This document shows, piece by piece, positions 43,069-52,035 of a stretch of 64,000 nucleotides of DNA. A model generated the notes under the pieces. It made no database searches. It was not told the DNA's origin and saw only the letters and a program-made list of their open reading frames with translations. Position numbers and translations under genes: made by a program. Position 1 is the stretch's first letter; each line of letters opens with the position of its first letter. This DNA is from Methanocella_A sp049676595 (GTDB lineage Archaea > Halobacteriota > Methanocellia > Methanocellales > Methanocellaceae), in NCBI RefSeq assembly GCF_049676595.1, contig NZ_CP187259.1, positions 3,534,001 through 3,598,000 of the forward strand, in the 5' to 3' direction.

Positions 43069-44064
43069 ATGGCAACTTTGATTGGCGGCAGCGGAGCCGG
43101 AGACGACCTGATACGCAAGCTCCACGAGAGCGGCGTCTCCCGCAGCTGTACCACCATCCGCCAGGTGATGGAAAGAAGAGAGGCCATTGACAGAGCGATC
43201 GAGCACGAGCGCATGAGGCAGAACGATCTCCTCGAGCACGAGATCCGGAACCTCAGGAACAAGGCGATCCGCCGGCAGGTAGTCGACTCGCTGCTCTTCT
43301 TCAGGAAGAGCAAGAAAACCGAGGAGATCACGGGCCGGGTCACCCACCTGAGGACTAACCGGGAGGCCATCGTGGAGAACAACCTCATGTACCTCTACAG
43401 GGAAAAAGACGTGCTGGACCGCCTCACAAGGGAGTACCGCAGCGAGCTGAAAGGCTACTACGGAGAGCTCCTCGTCATGGACTCGCTGAAGCAGCTGGGC
43501 GACGACTACTACGTGATCAGTGACGTGAAAATCACCAGAGCGTACGGGCACAGGTTCGACGGCCGCATGCTCAAGTCAGCCAGGGTTGACCACATCGTGG
43601 TAGGGCGGAAAGGCGTCTACTGCATCGAGACCAAGAACTGGAACTCGATCAAGAAGACGGACGACAAGCCCTCCCCGGGTGAGCAGGCTCGCAGGGCCTC
43701 TCACCTGCTCTACAAATACCTAAAATTTACCTGCGGCATGTCCGGGGTGAAGGTGATGGGCATCGTGCTCTACACCAACATCGCGCTCAAAGGCAGGGAA
43801 GACTTCGTCCGCTTCATGCGGAACGACGAAATCGTCCCTTACCTGGAAGCGAGGCCGGACAACATCGACGAGCAGACGATCAAAGTGATCGTCGATCACC
43901 TGAAAGACAGGGACATCGTGTTCGACGACAGCCACAGGGAGAGCCTCCCGGATGAGGACATGGATGCGGAAGACGTGCCGGCCGAAAACAGCCGGGCGGC
44001 CAAAGCAGCCGGAAGTCCTGCCGGTGAAAGCGATGTGATCGCTCCTGGCGAAGAAATAACATAA
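43069..44064 (+). CDS. NERD-domain protein
   Basis: A 331-residue protein. Residues 30-125 form a basic/acidic helical region with coiled-coil character; a NERD (nuclease-related) domain follows at about 125-245, with GYYGELLVMDSLKQL, the Asp of ARVDHIVVGRKGVYCIETKNW and the Glu-x-Lys pair typical of the restriction-endonuclease-like fold. The C-terminal tail is acidic and low-complexity. Role unknown; relatives are linked to DNA processing or defence but there is no supporting cluster here. Confidence 0.82.
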   Translation: MATLIGGSGAGDDLIRKLHESGVSRSCTTIRQVMERREAIDRAIEHERMRQNDLLEHEIRNLRNKAIRRQVVDSLLFFRKSKKTEEITGRVTHLRTNREAIVENNLMYLYREKDVLDRLTREYRSELKGYYGELLVMDSLKQLGDDYYVISDVKITRAYGHRFDGRMLKSARVDHIVVGRKGVYCIETKNWNSIKKTDDKPSPGEQARRASHLLYKYLKFTCGMSGVKVMGIVLYTNIALKGREDFVRFMRNDEIVPYLEARPDNIDEQTIKVIVDHLKDRDIVFDDSHRESLPDEDMDAEDVPAENSRAAKAAGSPAGESDVIAPGEEIT

Positions 44065-44079
44065 GGAGATTAAAAATCA

Positions 44080-44106
44080 GGGGCTGTAAAGCCCCCTCTT
44101 TTTTTA
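44080..44106 (+). terminator. Hairpin plus T-run after the NERD gene
   Basis: GGGGCT-GTAA-AGCCCC is a 6-bp stem with a tetraloop, followed by CCTCTTTTTTTT. It begins about 16 bases after the stop codon. Confidence 0.8.
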
Positions 44107-44218
44107 TTGTCCCCGCAGGGACGTCGTTACGACACGGTAAAAGCCTGAGGCCGTCGTGTAAATATAACTATGTAAATAGATTTATGTAAGTTCAGGTAAA
44201 CTATCTTCAGATAGCCGC

Positions 44219-45211
44219 ATGAGCCACGAACTCTACTTCTACGTCGACGCGACGGACAGGCCGGTAAAAAAAGGTTTGTTCGGGCCCCTGAAGGCCGAGC
44301 CGGGAGACGGGTACGTCTCGGGCGACGACCTTAAGGCTTTTTTACACAGGTCAGGCCACTTCGAAGAGAGGGGAACTACGGGCGACGGCTTCGACGCCGA
44401 GTACCACAACCGGCACACGGGCACTACGATCTCTTTCAGGCTCCGCAGGAGCACGATCCACGATGTCGAGAGCAGGTACTCGTTCCCCGGGTTCAACTAC
44501 ACAGGCCTGTCGGTGAGCATCGAGTACTTCCGGCCGGCGTACTTTGTCCACGAGGGAGCGATGCTGATCGAGGAGATGTGCCGGGAGTTTCGCATGTACG
44601 TCCTGGACCCCCAGCTGAGCCCCCTGCTGAAAAAATGCATGGCTGTCACGATCATCAGGTCGTGGGAACTGGGCAATGAGAAAGCGGTGAAGGCCGCCCC
44701 ATCCGGCGAGGCAGGTGCAGAGCAGGATAACGCCCGCGTCTCCCCGGGAAGGCGGGCCAGGCCATACATGCCCCGGGACCAGATGATGGCCTGGTGGAAG
44801 TACATGTACAGGAAAGACGAGCTGACCACGAAAGTCAGGGAGTCGGCCGTCAGAATCCACGTCCCGGAGTGGAAGATCATCCGCCGGGCCGGAGAGCAAC
44901 AGCAGCAGTTGTTTTTCGCCATGACGCTGGCCGAAGGCATCGGGTACATCATGCCCCCGTGCGACGTCTACCTCGTCAAGCGCAACGGGTACAAAGAAGT
45001 CGGCGCCGTGGACGCCCGGGAACTCCTGCCCAGGATCAAGGAGTACCTGAGGCCATGGAGCTTCTCGGGGATGGACTTCAACGTGCTCACCTCCCCGGAT
45101 GCGAGGAGAATGGCCCCGGCCCTGAGGGAAATGCCCCTGGAGAACATTCACAAGTACGAGCAGATCGCCCCGGGCAGCTTCGTCGACGTCGAGACCGGAC
45201 AGCCGGATTAG
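44219..45211 (+). CDS. Uncharacterised conserved-looking protein
   Basis: A 330-residue soluble protein with no recognised domain. The N-terminal half has beta-strand character with DAEYHNRHTGTTISFRLRRS and YSFPGFNYTGLSVSIEYFRP; a Gly/Ala/Arg linker near residues 160-185 separates it from an alpha/beta half with VPEWKIIRRAGEQQQQLFFA. An AT-rich promoter (AATATAACTATGTAAATAG) lies 40-60 bp upstream. No membrane segment. It is next to the NERD gene but separated by a terminator, so no link is claimed. Confidence 0.6.
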   Translation: MSHELYFYVDATDRPVKKGLFGPLKAEPGDGYVSGDDLKAFLHRSGHFEERGTTGDGFDAEYHNRHTGTTISFRLRRSTIHDVESRYSFPGFNYTGLSVSIEYFRPAYFVHEGAMLIEEMCREFRMYVLDPQLSPLLKKCMAVTIIRSWELGNEKAVKAAPSGEAGAEQDNARVSPGRRARPYMPRDQMMAWWKYMYRKDELTTKVRESAVRIHVPEWKIIRRAGEQQQQLFFAMTLAEGIGYIMPPCDVYLVKRNGYKEVGAVDARELLPRIKEYLRPWSFSGMDFNVLTSPDARRMAPALREMPLENIHKYEQIAPGSFVDVETGQPD

Positions 45212-45584
45212 GCATTGTCGGTGGCTTTGACCAGATGCCCGTAAGCACCCCTCATTCTCTGCCCGATACGCCTGACGATCAGCCACACAGCCGGGTCGCT
45301 CAGAACCAGGAAAACCAGATATCCTCCAGCACATGCGCAACCAAGCCCGCCGAAAGCGAGAGCAACGCCATGCAGATTACGCCCCTCGCCAATCTGGGGC
45401 ACGATCGCGAGCGGCACGAACCCGGTTCGGAGGCCGAAGAGCACCGCTGGCACGTGGTCGATATCCACCGCCACGCCGGCCAGGAAACCAGCAAGGCCGC
45501 AAAAAGAGACAGGATGCCGTGCTCCAGCTCGAACTGTAATATCTGCCACACACTGTAATTTGTGAACACCGCTCCCCATCCCAT
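45208..45584 (-). pseudogene. Decayed multi-helix membrane protein, several frameshifts
   Basis: Two minus-strand frames together give a plausible membrane protein of the metal-dependent-hydrolase-like type. One frame gives MGWGAVFTNYSVWQILQFEL and later ALLSLSAGLVAHVLEDIWF; the other gives AGFLAGVAVDIDHVPAVLFG and LSDPAVWLIVRRIGQRM. Joining them needs at least two, probably three frame changes, the first at an A5 run (45500 region). The DIDH motif and the AHVLED motif are the likely metal ligands of the original protein. No frame alone is convincing, so a pseudogene is called. Confidence 0.5.
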
Positions 45585-45722
45585 TCACTACACTGCATAC
45601 AATAGAATGGCTGTTTATAGCCATTATCTGGGAATCGTGGAACTATAGCCTGCCGAGTCCCGGTATAACTAAATATAAGCCACTACCAGACAACCTTCGA
45701 GCAACAGGCGGCAGACGCAGAT

Positions 45723-46301
45723 ATGGAAATAGATGAGCAGTTATATGTGGCCACCAGGGATGAGTGGCGGGAGTGGCTGGAGCGAAATCACGATAAGAGC
45801 GAAGGTATCTGGCTCATCTACTACAAGAAAGGCTCTGGCAAGCCCCGGATACCCTACGACGACGCGGTGGAAGAAGCCCTGTGCTTCGGATGGATCGACA
45901 GCACGGCGAAAAGTATAGACGAGGAGAAGTACGCCCAGCGGTTCACACCTCGCAGACCGGGCAGCGGGTGGTCGGAGCTGAACATCCGCCGCATGGAAAA
46001 GCTGATCAAAGAAGGCCGGGTGACCGGGGCCGGGCTGGCGAAGTTCAGGGACCCGGCCGCCCGGAGGTCCGCGATCAGGGATATGGATAACGTCACCCCG
46101 CCCGGCTTCACGGAAGCCCTGGAGAAAAGGTCTGAGGCACTGGCATATTTTAACAAGCTGCCGCCGTCGCAGGTGAAGCTGTTCTACCGGTGGATCAACG
46201 ACGCTAAGCGCGAAGAGACTAAGCAGAAGAGGATAGCCGAGTCGGTGGAGCTGCTGGCGCAGGGCAGGAAGCTCTCGGATAAGTGGTTCAACCGTACGTA
46301 G
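45723..46301 (+). CDS. YdeI-family protein
   Basis: A 192-residue protein of the YdeI/OmpD-associated family. The N-terminal part has WREWLERNHDKSEGIWLIYYKK, PYDDAVEEALCFGWIDSTAKS and YAQRFTPRRPGSGWSELN, the usual family signatures; the C-terminus has the FYRWINDAKREETKQKRI segment. Homologues are cytoplasmic proteins linked in bacteria to bacteriocin or peptide tolerance, but the biochemical role is unknown. It has a TATA-like ACTAAATATAAG about 50 bp upstream and stands convergent with radB. Confidence 0.88.
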   Translation: MEIDEQLYVATRDEWREWLERNHDKSEGIWLIYYKKGSGKPRIPYDDAVEEALCFGWIDSTAKSIDEEKYAQRFTPRRPGSGWSELNIRRMEKLIKEGRVTGAGLAKFRDPAARRSAIRDMDNVTPPGFTEALEKRSEALAYFNKLPPSQVKLFYRWINDAKREETKQKRIAESVELLAQGRKLSDKWFNRT

Positions 46302-46316
46302 CGGCCGCAGGCCCGG

Positions 46317-46988
46317 TTATTCCACGCCCTTGCCAGTAATGGCGAACTCGGCGGTGATGCCCTCCGGCCTGGACCGGTGTTTTCTCAGCACCGCAATCCT
46401 CTTCCCCGGCCCGTTGCGCTTCAGCTCGACGATGGCTTTGCTGATGTGTTCCAGCCACTTGCCGCCCGTGGCCCTGAACTCCTCGTTGCCGATGTCCGTG
46501 TAGATCTGGTTGGTGATGACGACCGGGATGCCGTGCTTCCGGGCTATGCCCAGCAGCGCGGTGATCTGGCTGGCCAGCTCCTGCATCGGCCGGGCTCCGT
46601 CCTTGCCCTCCCGCTCGATGCGGTAGAATGCCGTGGCGGAGTCGAGGATGACGAGCCCCACGTTCTGCCCGATCAGCTTCTCCGCGTCCTTGATAGCCGC
46701 GAACTGCTCCTCGAAGCTCAGCGGCGAAAAGATCATCACCTGCCGGGCCAGCTCCTGCGCGTCCTCGCCTGCGATCTGGCTGAAACGCTCGACAGAAAAG
46801 CCCTCGGTGTCGATGTAGATGATCCGCTTGCCCGCCCGGGCTGTCACGGCCGTGAGCTGCAGGCAGATGTTCGTTTTACCGCTGGCTGGCTCTCCGTAGA
46901 TCTGCGTCACCGTCCCGATCTCGATGCCGCCTCCGAGAAGGTCGTCGATCGGCTTTGCGCCAGTGGGGAGCCTGCTGATTAAATTCAT
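46317..46988 (-). CDS. radB: DNA repair and recombination protein RadB
   Basis: A 223-residue archaeal RecA-family paralogue of RadA. It lacks the N-terminal HhH domain of RadA. Walker A is GEPASGKT (residues 32-39), the second motif IIYIDTEGFSVERF and Walker B VGLVILDSATAFYRIE follow. RadB assists homologous recombination as a RadA partner. Length is normal for the family. The start is ATG 46988. Confidence 0.95.
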   Translation of the reverse strand: MNLISRLPTGAKPIDDLLGGGIEIGTVTQIYGEPASGKTNICLQLTAVTARAGKRIIYIDTEGFSVERFSQIAGEDAQELARQVMIFSPLSFEEQFAAIKDAEKLIGQNVGLVILDSATAFYRIEREGKDGARPMQELASQITALLGIARKHGIPVVITNQIYTDIGNEEFRATGGKWLEHISKAIVELKRNGPGKRIAVLRKHRSRPEGITAEFAITGKGVE

Positions 46989-47173
46989 AGTGCCGTACCG
47001 CAGATCAATGTTCCCTGCTTATTTATATCGTTGTGGGTGCCTTCGGCACAGAGTGCGGCGATAACCCGGTTTCAGCCGCTGCGGGCAGATATCCGCGGAT
47101 AAATATACATCACATGAGAGCGTATTTGCACTTGTGAGCAACTCTGCACAGGCAGGGCTGCGGAGGTAATCCC

Positions 47174-47974
47174 ATAATCGCGCTCGTCACGTCTGATTTC
47201 ACGGTTTACGAGAAAATGGTAGCCGAGCTGAAAAACCGGAAGGTTCAGTTTATCACGCTCCAGCTGCACGAGGCTATTCCAGCCAGCGTGAAGGTCGTCA
47301 TCACGACCGCCGAGGAGGCCGACACGGTCGCCTGGGAAGGGGAGCATACTATTATTTATGATGACCCGATCTCCACGGTCAGCCGGGCCATCCACGCTGA
47401 AAAGGGTTACGGGCCCGTGGGATCGATGATCATCGGCATCGACCCCGGCAGGCGGCCGGGCATCGCCGTCCTCACCGGCGACATGGTGGTCGCCGTACAC
47501 CAGGTCAGCGTCACCGAAGTGGAGCCGCTGATCAGGAAGATCATCCACGACTACAGGCCGACCTCCGTGCTGATCAGGATCGGCCACGGCGCCAGGCTCG
47601 TCACCACCCAGATCACCAACAGCCTGCTCCAGGCCGGCCTCAAAGTAGAGATGGTCGACGAGAGCGGCACCACCCCCCACATAGGGCGGGACGTGCACAC
47701 CCACACTTTAAGAGATATCATCGCCGCCATCAACATCGCCAGGATCAAGGGCGTCCCGGTCGGCAAGCAGGAAGTCGAGCCCTCCAAGGGCGAAATTCGC
47801 GTGATACAGGAAGCCAGCCGCTCCATGTCCTCGGGGCGAGCCACCATACCCCGCTATTTAGCCAGACAGGTAGCCAGAGGCGAGCTCACCATCGACGAGG
47901 CCATCTCTATGCACAAGAAAAATGTGAGAAACGACGATGCACCCAAGAACGGCCACGAAGATGACGAACAGTGA
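47174..47974 (+). CDS. RNase H-fold archaeal protein with apparent ATA start
   Basis: A 266-residue protein if read from ATA 47174. A perfect GGAGGT (47162-47167) stands six bases before ATA, and the next codons read IALVTSDFTVYEKMVAELKN, which looks like the family's usual beginning MIALVTSDF. The first canonical start, ATG 47216, would remove the first beta strand and leave no ribosome site. The central SMIIGIDPGRRPGIAVLTGD is the first strand of an RNase H/RuvC-like fold. The function is unknown. The C-terminal tail is acidic and Asn-rich. Confidence 0.75.
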   Translation: MIALVTSDFTVYEKMVAELKNRKVQFITLQLHEAIPASVKVVITTAEEADTVAWEGEHTIIYDDPISTVSRAIHAEKGYGPVGSMIIGIDPGRRPGIAVLTGDMVVAVHQVSVTEVEPLIRKIIHDYRPTSVLIRIGHGARLVTTQITNSLLQAGLKVEMVDESGTTPHIGRDVHTHTLRDIIAAINIARIKGVPVGKQEVEPSKGEIRVIQEASRSMSSGRATIPRYLARQVARGELTIDEAISMHKKNVRNDDAPKNGHEDDEQ

Positions 47975-47985
47975 GTGCCCAAAGA

Positions 47986-48404
47986 ACCACGGCGGCACAG
48001 CTTTTTATCCTGACAACTGGAGAGCAGATGCTCTAACCACGGCGGCACGGCGGCACGGAGACAACCGTACCCGAATAACAAAGCCCTCTTTTTTAGATCC
48101 ACGGCGGCACGGAGGGCTGACGACACGGCGACGAATAGGTTATCCTTCCTTCATGCTATCGATGAAAAGTCAGGCTGAAACGATTGAGTAGTAAGCACAT
48201 GGTTAATGCTCTGTCTTGGTGTCGCCGTGGACCTAAAAAGGAGTTCAGTATTACCGGTTCACCACTGTCTTTGTGTCGCCGTGCCGCCGTGGTTTTATTT
48301 ACCACTGGCTTGCCGTGGATCACCACTGTCTTTGTGTCGCCGTGCCGCCGTGGTTCAGATATTTGATCTACAGTTGTCAGGATAAGGAGCCGTGCCGCCG
48401 TGGT
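47986..48404. repeat. Palindromic element family A, copy 3
   Basis: A 419-bp element starting 11 bases after the stop of the RNase H-fold gene. Its tips are ACCACGGCGGCACAGC and the complement GCCGTGCCGCCGTGGT; next to them TATCCTGACAACTGGAGAG on the left pairs with CTACAGTTGTCAGGATAAGG on the right. The core matches copy 1 (ACGAATAGG, GTCAGGCTGAAACGATTGAG, TTAATGCTCTGTCT, TATTACCGGTTCAC). This is the most compact copy. Confidence 0.85.
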
Positions 48405-48434
48405 GGAATCGCCATTTCGGTCGTTGTGAAGTAG

Positions 48435-49160
48435 TTAACTTTTACCTTGGCCGCGGAAATATTTCCACCCCGTCTTGGCGATCTTCAGCCGGCTCTCGGG
48501 GTCCTGGTCGATCCACTTGATAACTTCTTTGAAGGCCATGGCAGGACTGCGGGTCTCTTTGGGGTCGTAGTAGGCGGGGTAGCCTATTGATTGAGCGTAC
48601 TCTTTGTACCGCCTTTCGAGCTGGTCCTGCAGTAGCCCGGTGATCTCGGTCACCTTTACTTCGAAGCCTTCTTTCTCAAGTGCATCCTTTGACCGGGAGT
48701 TGACGTAGCCGGAGCAGATCTCTACCCTTGTTTCGCCCGGGCGGCCGCCCAGCCGTTTCACCAGCCCGAGGGTGATGCGTGCGGCCTCGGGGAGGTAGGC
48801 GTGCGCTTTAAAGAGCTCGCCCTGGAAATATCTCGTCTCTATCAGCCCGGTCTCTACCCTGGTGCCGTCTGTGGCGCCGATCATGACCCCGCCCAGCGGG
48901 AAGCCCCAGCCGGAGTCGTCTACCTGGATGATATGCTTTTGTTCGCCGGGGAGCAGCTTCTGAAGCACGGCAAGATCGGTGGTGACCAGCTTCAGCTGTC
49001 CCTTATTGTTGCGGTACACGGTGGCGTTCCACGATTCGGGCGCCCGCGCCCCGTCTCCCCGGACGCTCAGGACCACGTAGGGATTGGGCTGGTCGCGCCG
49101 GGGGAGGCCGAGAGATTCTATCATCTTATAGGTTTCGCTGTCGATCGGTCTGGTATCCAT
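48435..49160 (-). CDS. Uncharacterised conserved-looking protein
   Basis: A 241-residue soluble protein. The N-terminal 150 residues look alpha/beta and include HIIQVDDSGWGFPLGGVMIGATDG and ETRYFQGELFKAHAYLPEAA; these acidic and Gly-rich strands resemble an RNase H or HepT-like fold only weakly. The second part has an ICSGYVNSRSKDALEKEGF strand-helix unit and a C-terminal Lys/Arg tail. No family is recognised. It is convergent with the RNase H-fold gene across family A copy 3. Confidence 0.65.
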   Translation of the reverse strand: MDTRPIDSETYKMIESLGLPRRDQPNPYVVLSVRGDGARAPESWNATVYRNNKGQLKLVTTDLAVLQKLLPGEQKHIIQVDDSGWGFPLGGVMIGATDGTRVETGLIETRYFQGELFKAHAYLPEAARITLGLVKRLGGRPGETRVEICSGYVNSRSKDALEKEGFEVKVTEITGLLQDQLERRYKEYAQSIGYPAYYDPKETRSPAMAFKEVIKWIDQDPESRLKIAKTGWKYFRGQGKS

Positions 49161-49360
49161 GCGCTTTCTCCGTGAATATAATCTTATTTTAGCCCCGATA
49201 ACTTATTTACGCCCGATTTTAAATAATAATTCCAGCATGATGTTATATTTACCGCAAGTCTGGACTTAAGTGGTGGCCTGACAACCTCAACCCCATGTCG
49301 CCCATAGCGCATGACGGCCGCTATTTACACGTATTTTTGCCAGGCAAGCCATAAAACGGC

Positions 49361-49378
49361 CTGAGTATATATACTCAG
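49361..49378. promoter_or_regulatory. Perfect 18-bp palindrome upstream of nrdD
   Basis: CTGAGTATATATACTCAG is perfectly symmetrical and contains TATATATA. It stands 190 bp before nrdD, near a second TATA-like ATGATATTATATATTAG. It could be an operator overlapping a promoter. Confidence 0.5.
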
Positions 49379-49450
49379 ACAGGCAGATTTATGATATTAT
49401 ATATTAGTGTTGGAATTTGGAACGCACAACCCTTATAACCCTAAAGGAGA

Positions 49451-49558
49451 ATGAAGTTTAATGCACTGCCTGAAAAGTATTTAGTAAATACCTTTCAGAT
49501 GGTTGGATATCATGCGACTGCCACGTTGCATGTTTCATTAATTAATTTAACCGGGTGA
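49451..49558 (+). CDS. Possible 35-codon leader ORF before nrdD (low confidence)
   Basis: An ATG next to AAAGGAG opens a frame beginning MKFNALPEKYLVNTFQMVGY and ending with TGA eight bases before the nrdD ATG. It includes a near-perfect hairpin. It could be a regulatory leader peptide or chance. Confidence 0.25.
   Translation: MKFNALPEKYLVNTFQMVGYHATATLHVSLINLTG
49470..49498 (+). promoter_or_regulatory. Hairpin in the nrdD leader
   Basis: CTGAAAAGTATTT and AAATACCTTTCAG pair over 13 bp with one mismatch around a 3-nt loop. It lies 68 bp before the nrdD ATG and would form in the transcript if the promoter is upstream, or serve as an operator. Confidence 0.5.
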
Positions 49559-49565
49559 TCGGCGG

Positions 49566-51909
49566 ATGGCTTCTTTGAATTATAACAGGCCCGCAGGGGA
49601 TGGGAATTTATACATAGTCAAGTCGGATAATCGAGTAGAGCTATTCGATGCTAACAAAGTCGTAGTTAGCCTAATCAAGTCTGGCGTGCCTTACAGGCTC
49701 GCATGCGACATAGTGGACGATCTGCAGTACAGAGTCCACGATGGCATTACCACGAAGGCGCTGCGCACCATCCTGCTCAACATCATCGACCAGAAGAGCC
49801 CGGATGCGGCGCTGAAGTACAAGCAGTCCCACGAGATGTACGTCAGGACCTCCCGCGGCACGCTCGAGCCTTTCGACTACAAGATGATCGAGAACTCCCT
49901 CGTCAAAGAGACGGGCATCACGCAGGAGTCGGCCATCCACGTGGCCAAGGAAGTAGAGGCCAAGCTGCGCAAGCTCAAGGTCAACTACCTATCAGCACCC
50001 CTGATCCGTGAGATCGTGACCGTCCAGCTGCTGGAAGAGGGCATGGAGGAGGCCCGCTCCAAGTACACGAGGCTGGGCATGCCGGTCCACGACGTCACCC
50101 ACCTGATCGAGCAGGGGAGCAAGGAGAACGCCAACCTGCACCACAACCCGGAGACCATTCACAAGTTTGCGGGCGACCAGATCCTGAGAGAATACCTCTT
50201 AGTCCAGGTCCTGCCCAAGCACATCGCAGACGCCCACATGCGGGGCGACATCCACATTCACGACGCCGACTACTTCGCCGTGCGCCCCAACTGTTTACAG
50301 CACGACCTCAGCTGGTTCTTCGAGAACGGCCTGAGGGTCGACGGCACCGGCAAGCACACTTCAGTGGCAGCACCCCCGAAGCACGCCATGGTAGCGGCTT
50401 TGCACGCGGCCAAGATCCTGGCCTCGTCCCAGACGAACATGGCCGGCGGCCAGTCGCTGGACAACTTCAACATCTTCATGGCCCCCTTCTTCACCGGCAT
50501 GTCTAAAGAAGAGGTCAAGCAGGTGGCCCAGGCGTTCGTCTACGAGATGAACATGCAGTACGTGGCCAGGGGCGGCCAGGTGGTCTTCTCCAACATCGAC
50601 ATCGAGCTGACCGTGCCGAAGTACCTCGCGAGACAAGCCCGCGATCGGCCCCAAGGGCAAAGTCATGGGCACCTACAAGGACTACCAGGACGAGCTATAC
50701 ACCTTCACCGACGCCCTGCTGGACGTCTTCATCGACGGGGACGCGCTGGGCAAGCCCCACCTGTTCCCCAACGTCATCGTCAAAACCAGGGACTCGGCGT
50801 TCAAGGACCCCGAGCAGAAGGAGCTCCTGTTCAAGGTACACCAGCTCTTCTCCAAGTACGGCACGCCGTACATCCTCAACATGCTCCCGGACTGGCAGCA
50901 CGACGCGGTCAACAGCATGGGCTGCAGGACCCGCCTCAGCGGGGACTGGGCCGACAAGCAGGGCTACGACGACCCCAGCATGTCCACAATGAGGACGGGC
51001 AACATTCACTATAACACCATCAACCTGCCCCGCATCGCCCTCGAGGCGAACGGCGACGACAGCAAGATCTTCGAAATACTCGATTCCAGGCTCGACCTGA
51101 TCAAGGAAGCCCTGGAGATCAAGCACGGCCTGATCAAGAAGAGGCTCTACGAGAACCAGATCCTGCCGTTCCTCACCCAGAAAGGCAAGCATGGCGAGGA
51201 CTATTACCGGTTCGACGACCTTACTCACACCGTGGGCTTCGTCGGCCTGAACGAGCTGGTGCAGGCTCACACCGGCGGCACGCTCCACGAATCCCAGGAC
51301 GCCTACGACTTCGGCCTGGACGTGGTCCGGTATATGAAAGACTGGGCCGACTCGCTGTCGGAGATCACCGGCTGGAGATGGACCCTCACCCAGACGCCCG
51401 CCGAATCCACCGCAGGCAGGTTCGCCAGGCTGGACATGAAGGCGTTCGGCGCCAGGGCCATCGTCCACGGCGACAGGAACAAGGCCGGAGTATACTACAC
51501 TAACAGCTCCCACATGCCGGTCGACGCAGACATATCGCTGTTCGACCGCGCCCGCATGGAAGGCAAGTTCCACCCAGTTTGTAATGGCGGCCACATCACC
51601 CACCTGTTCCTCGGCGAGGGCACCCCCGACCCGGCAGGCCTCATGAGCCTGACCGAAAAGCTGTGCCGCAACACCAGCATGGGCCTCTTCGACTACACCA
51701 GGGATTTGACGACCTGCCGGAAATGCGGCACCGTCGCGGGCGGCCTGCTCAACAGCTGTCCGAATTGTAATGCGAACGGCAAGGACCTGGAATACTACTC
51801 CAGGATCACCGGGTACTGCCAGCGCATAGGCAGCGGCGACACCGCGGGCGGCTGGAACGACGCGAAGATCGCGGAGCTCAGGGACAGAAAGAGATATTGC
51901 ATAAACTAA
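49566..51909 (+). CDS. nrdD: Anaerobic ribonucleoside-triphosphate reductase with apparent frameshift
   Basis: Oxygen-sensitive glycyl-radical enzyme that reduces NTPs to dNTPs. One reading frame covers 49566 to about 50630 (ATP-cone-like N-terminus, then NLHHNPETIHKFAGDQ, HIHDADYFAVRPNC) and ends in VPKYLA. A second frame continues from about 50632 with DKPAIGPKGKVMGTYKDYQD through MPDW-type catalytic sequence to CRKCG...CPNC (zinc site) and the radical loop RITGY. Joined by removing one base near 50631 the product is about 780 residues, normal for NrdD. GGTGATC precedes the ATG. nrdG follows. Confidence 0.93.
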
Positions 51910-52035
51910 AAGCCCGTTTTATTTTTTGGCCGCCCTCCGGGGCGGCAAGCATCTTCGCCCGACAGCGCGGCAGATAAATATTTAGGCTGCTGATATGGTA
52001 GTATTCTCTACTGACGATGTGCAAGTGATGCTGAT

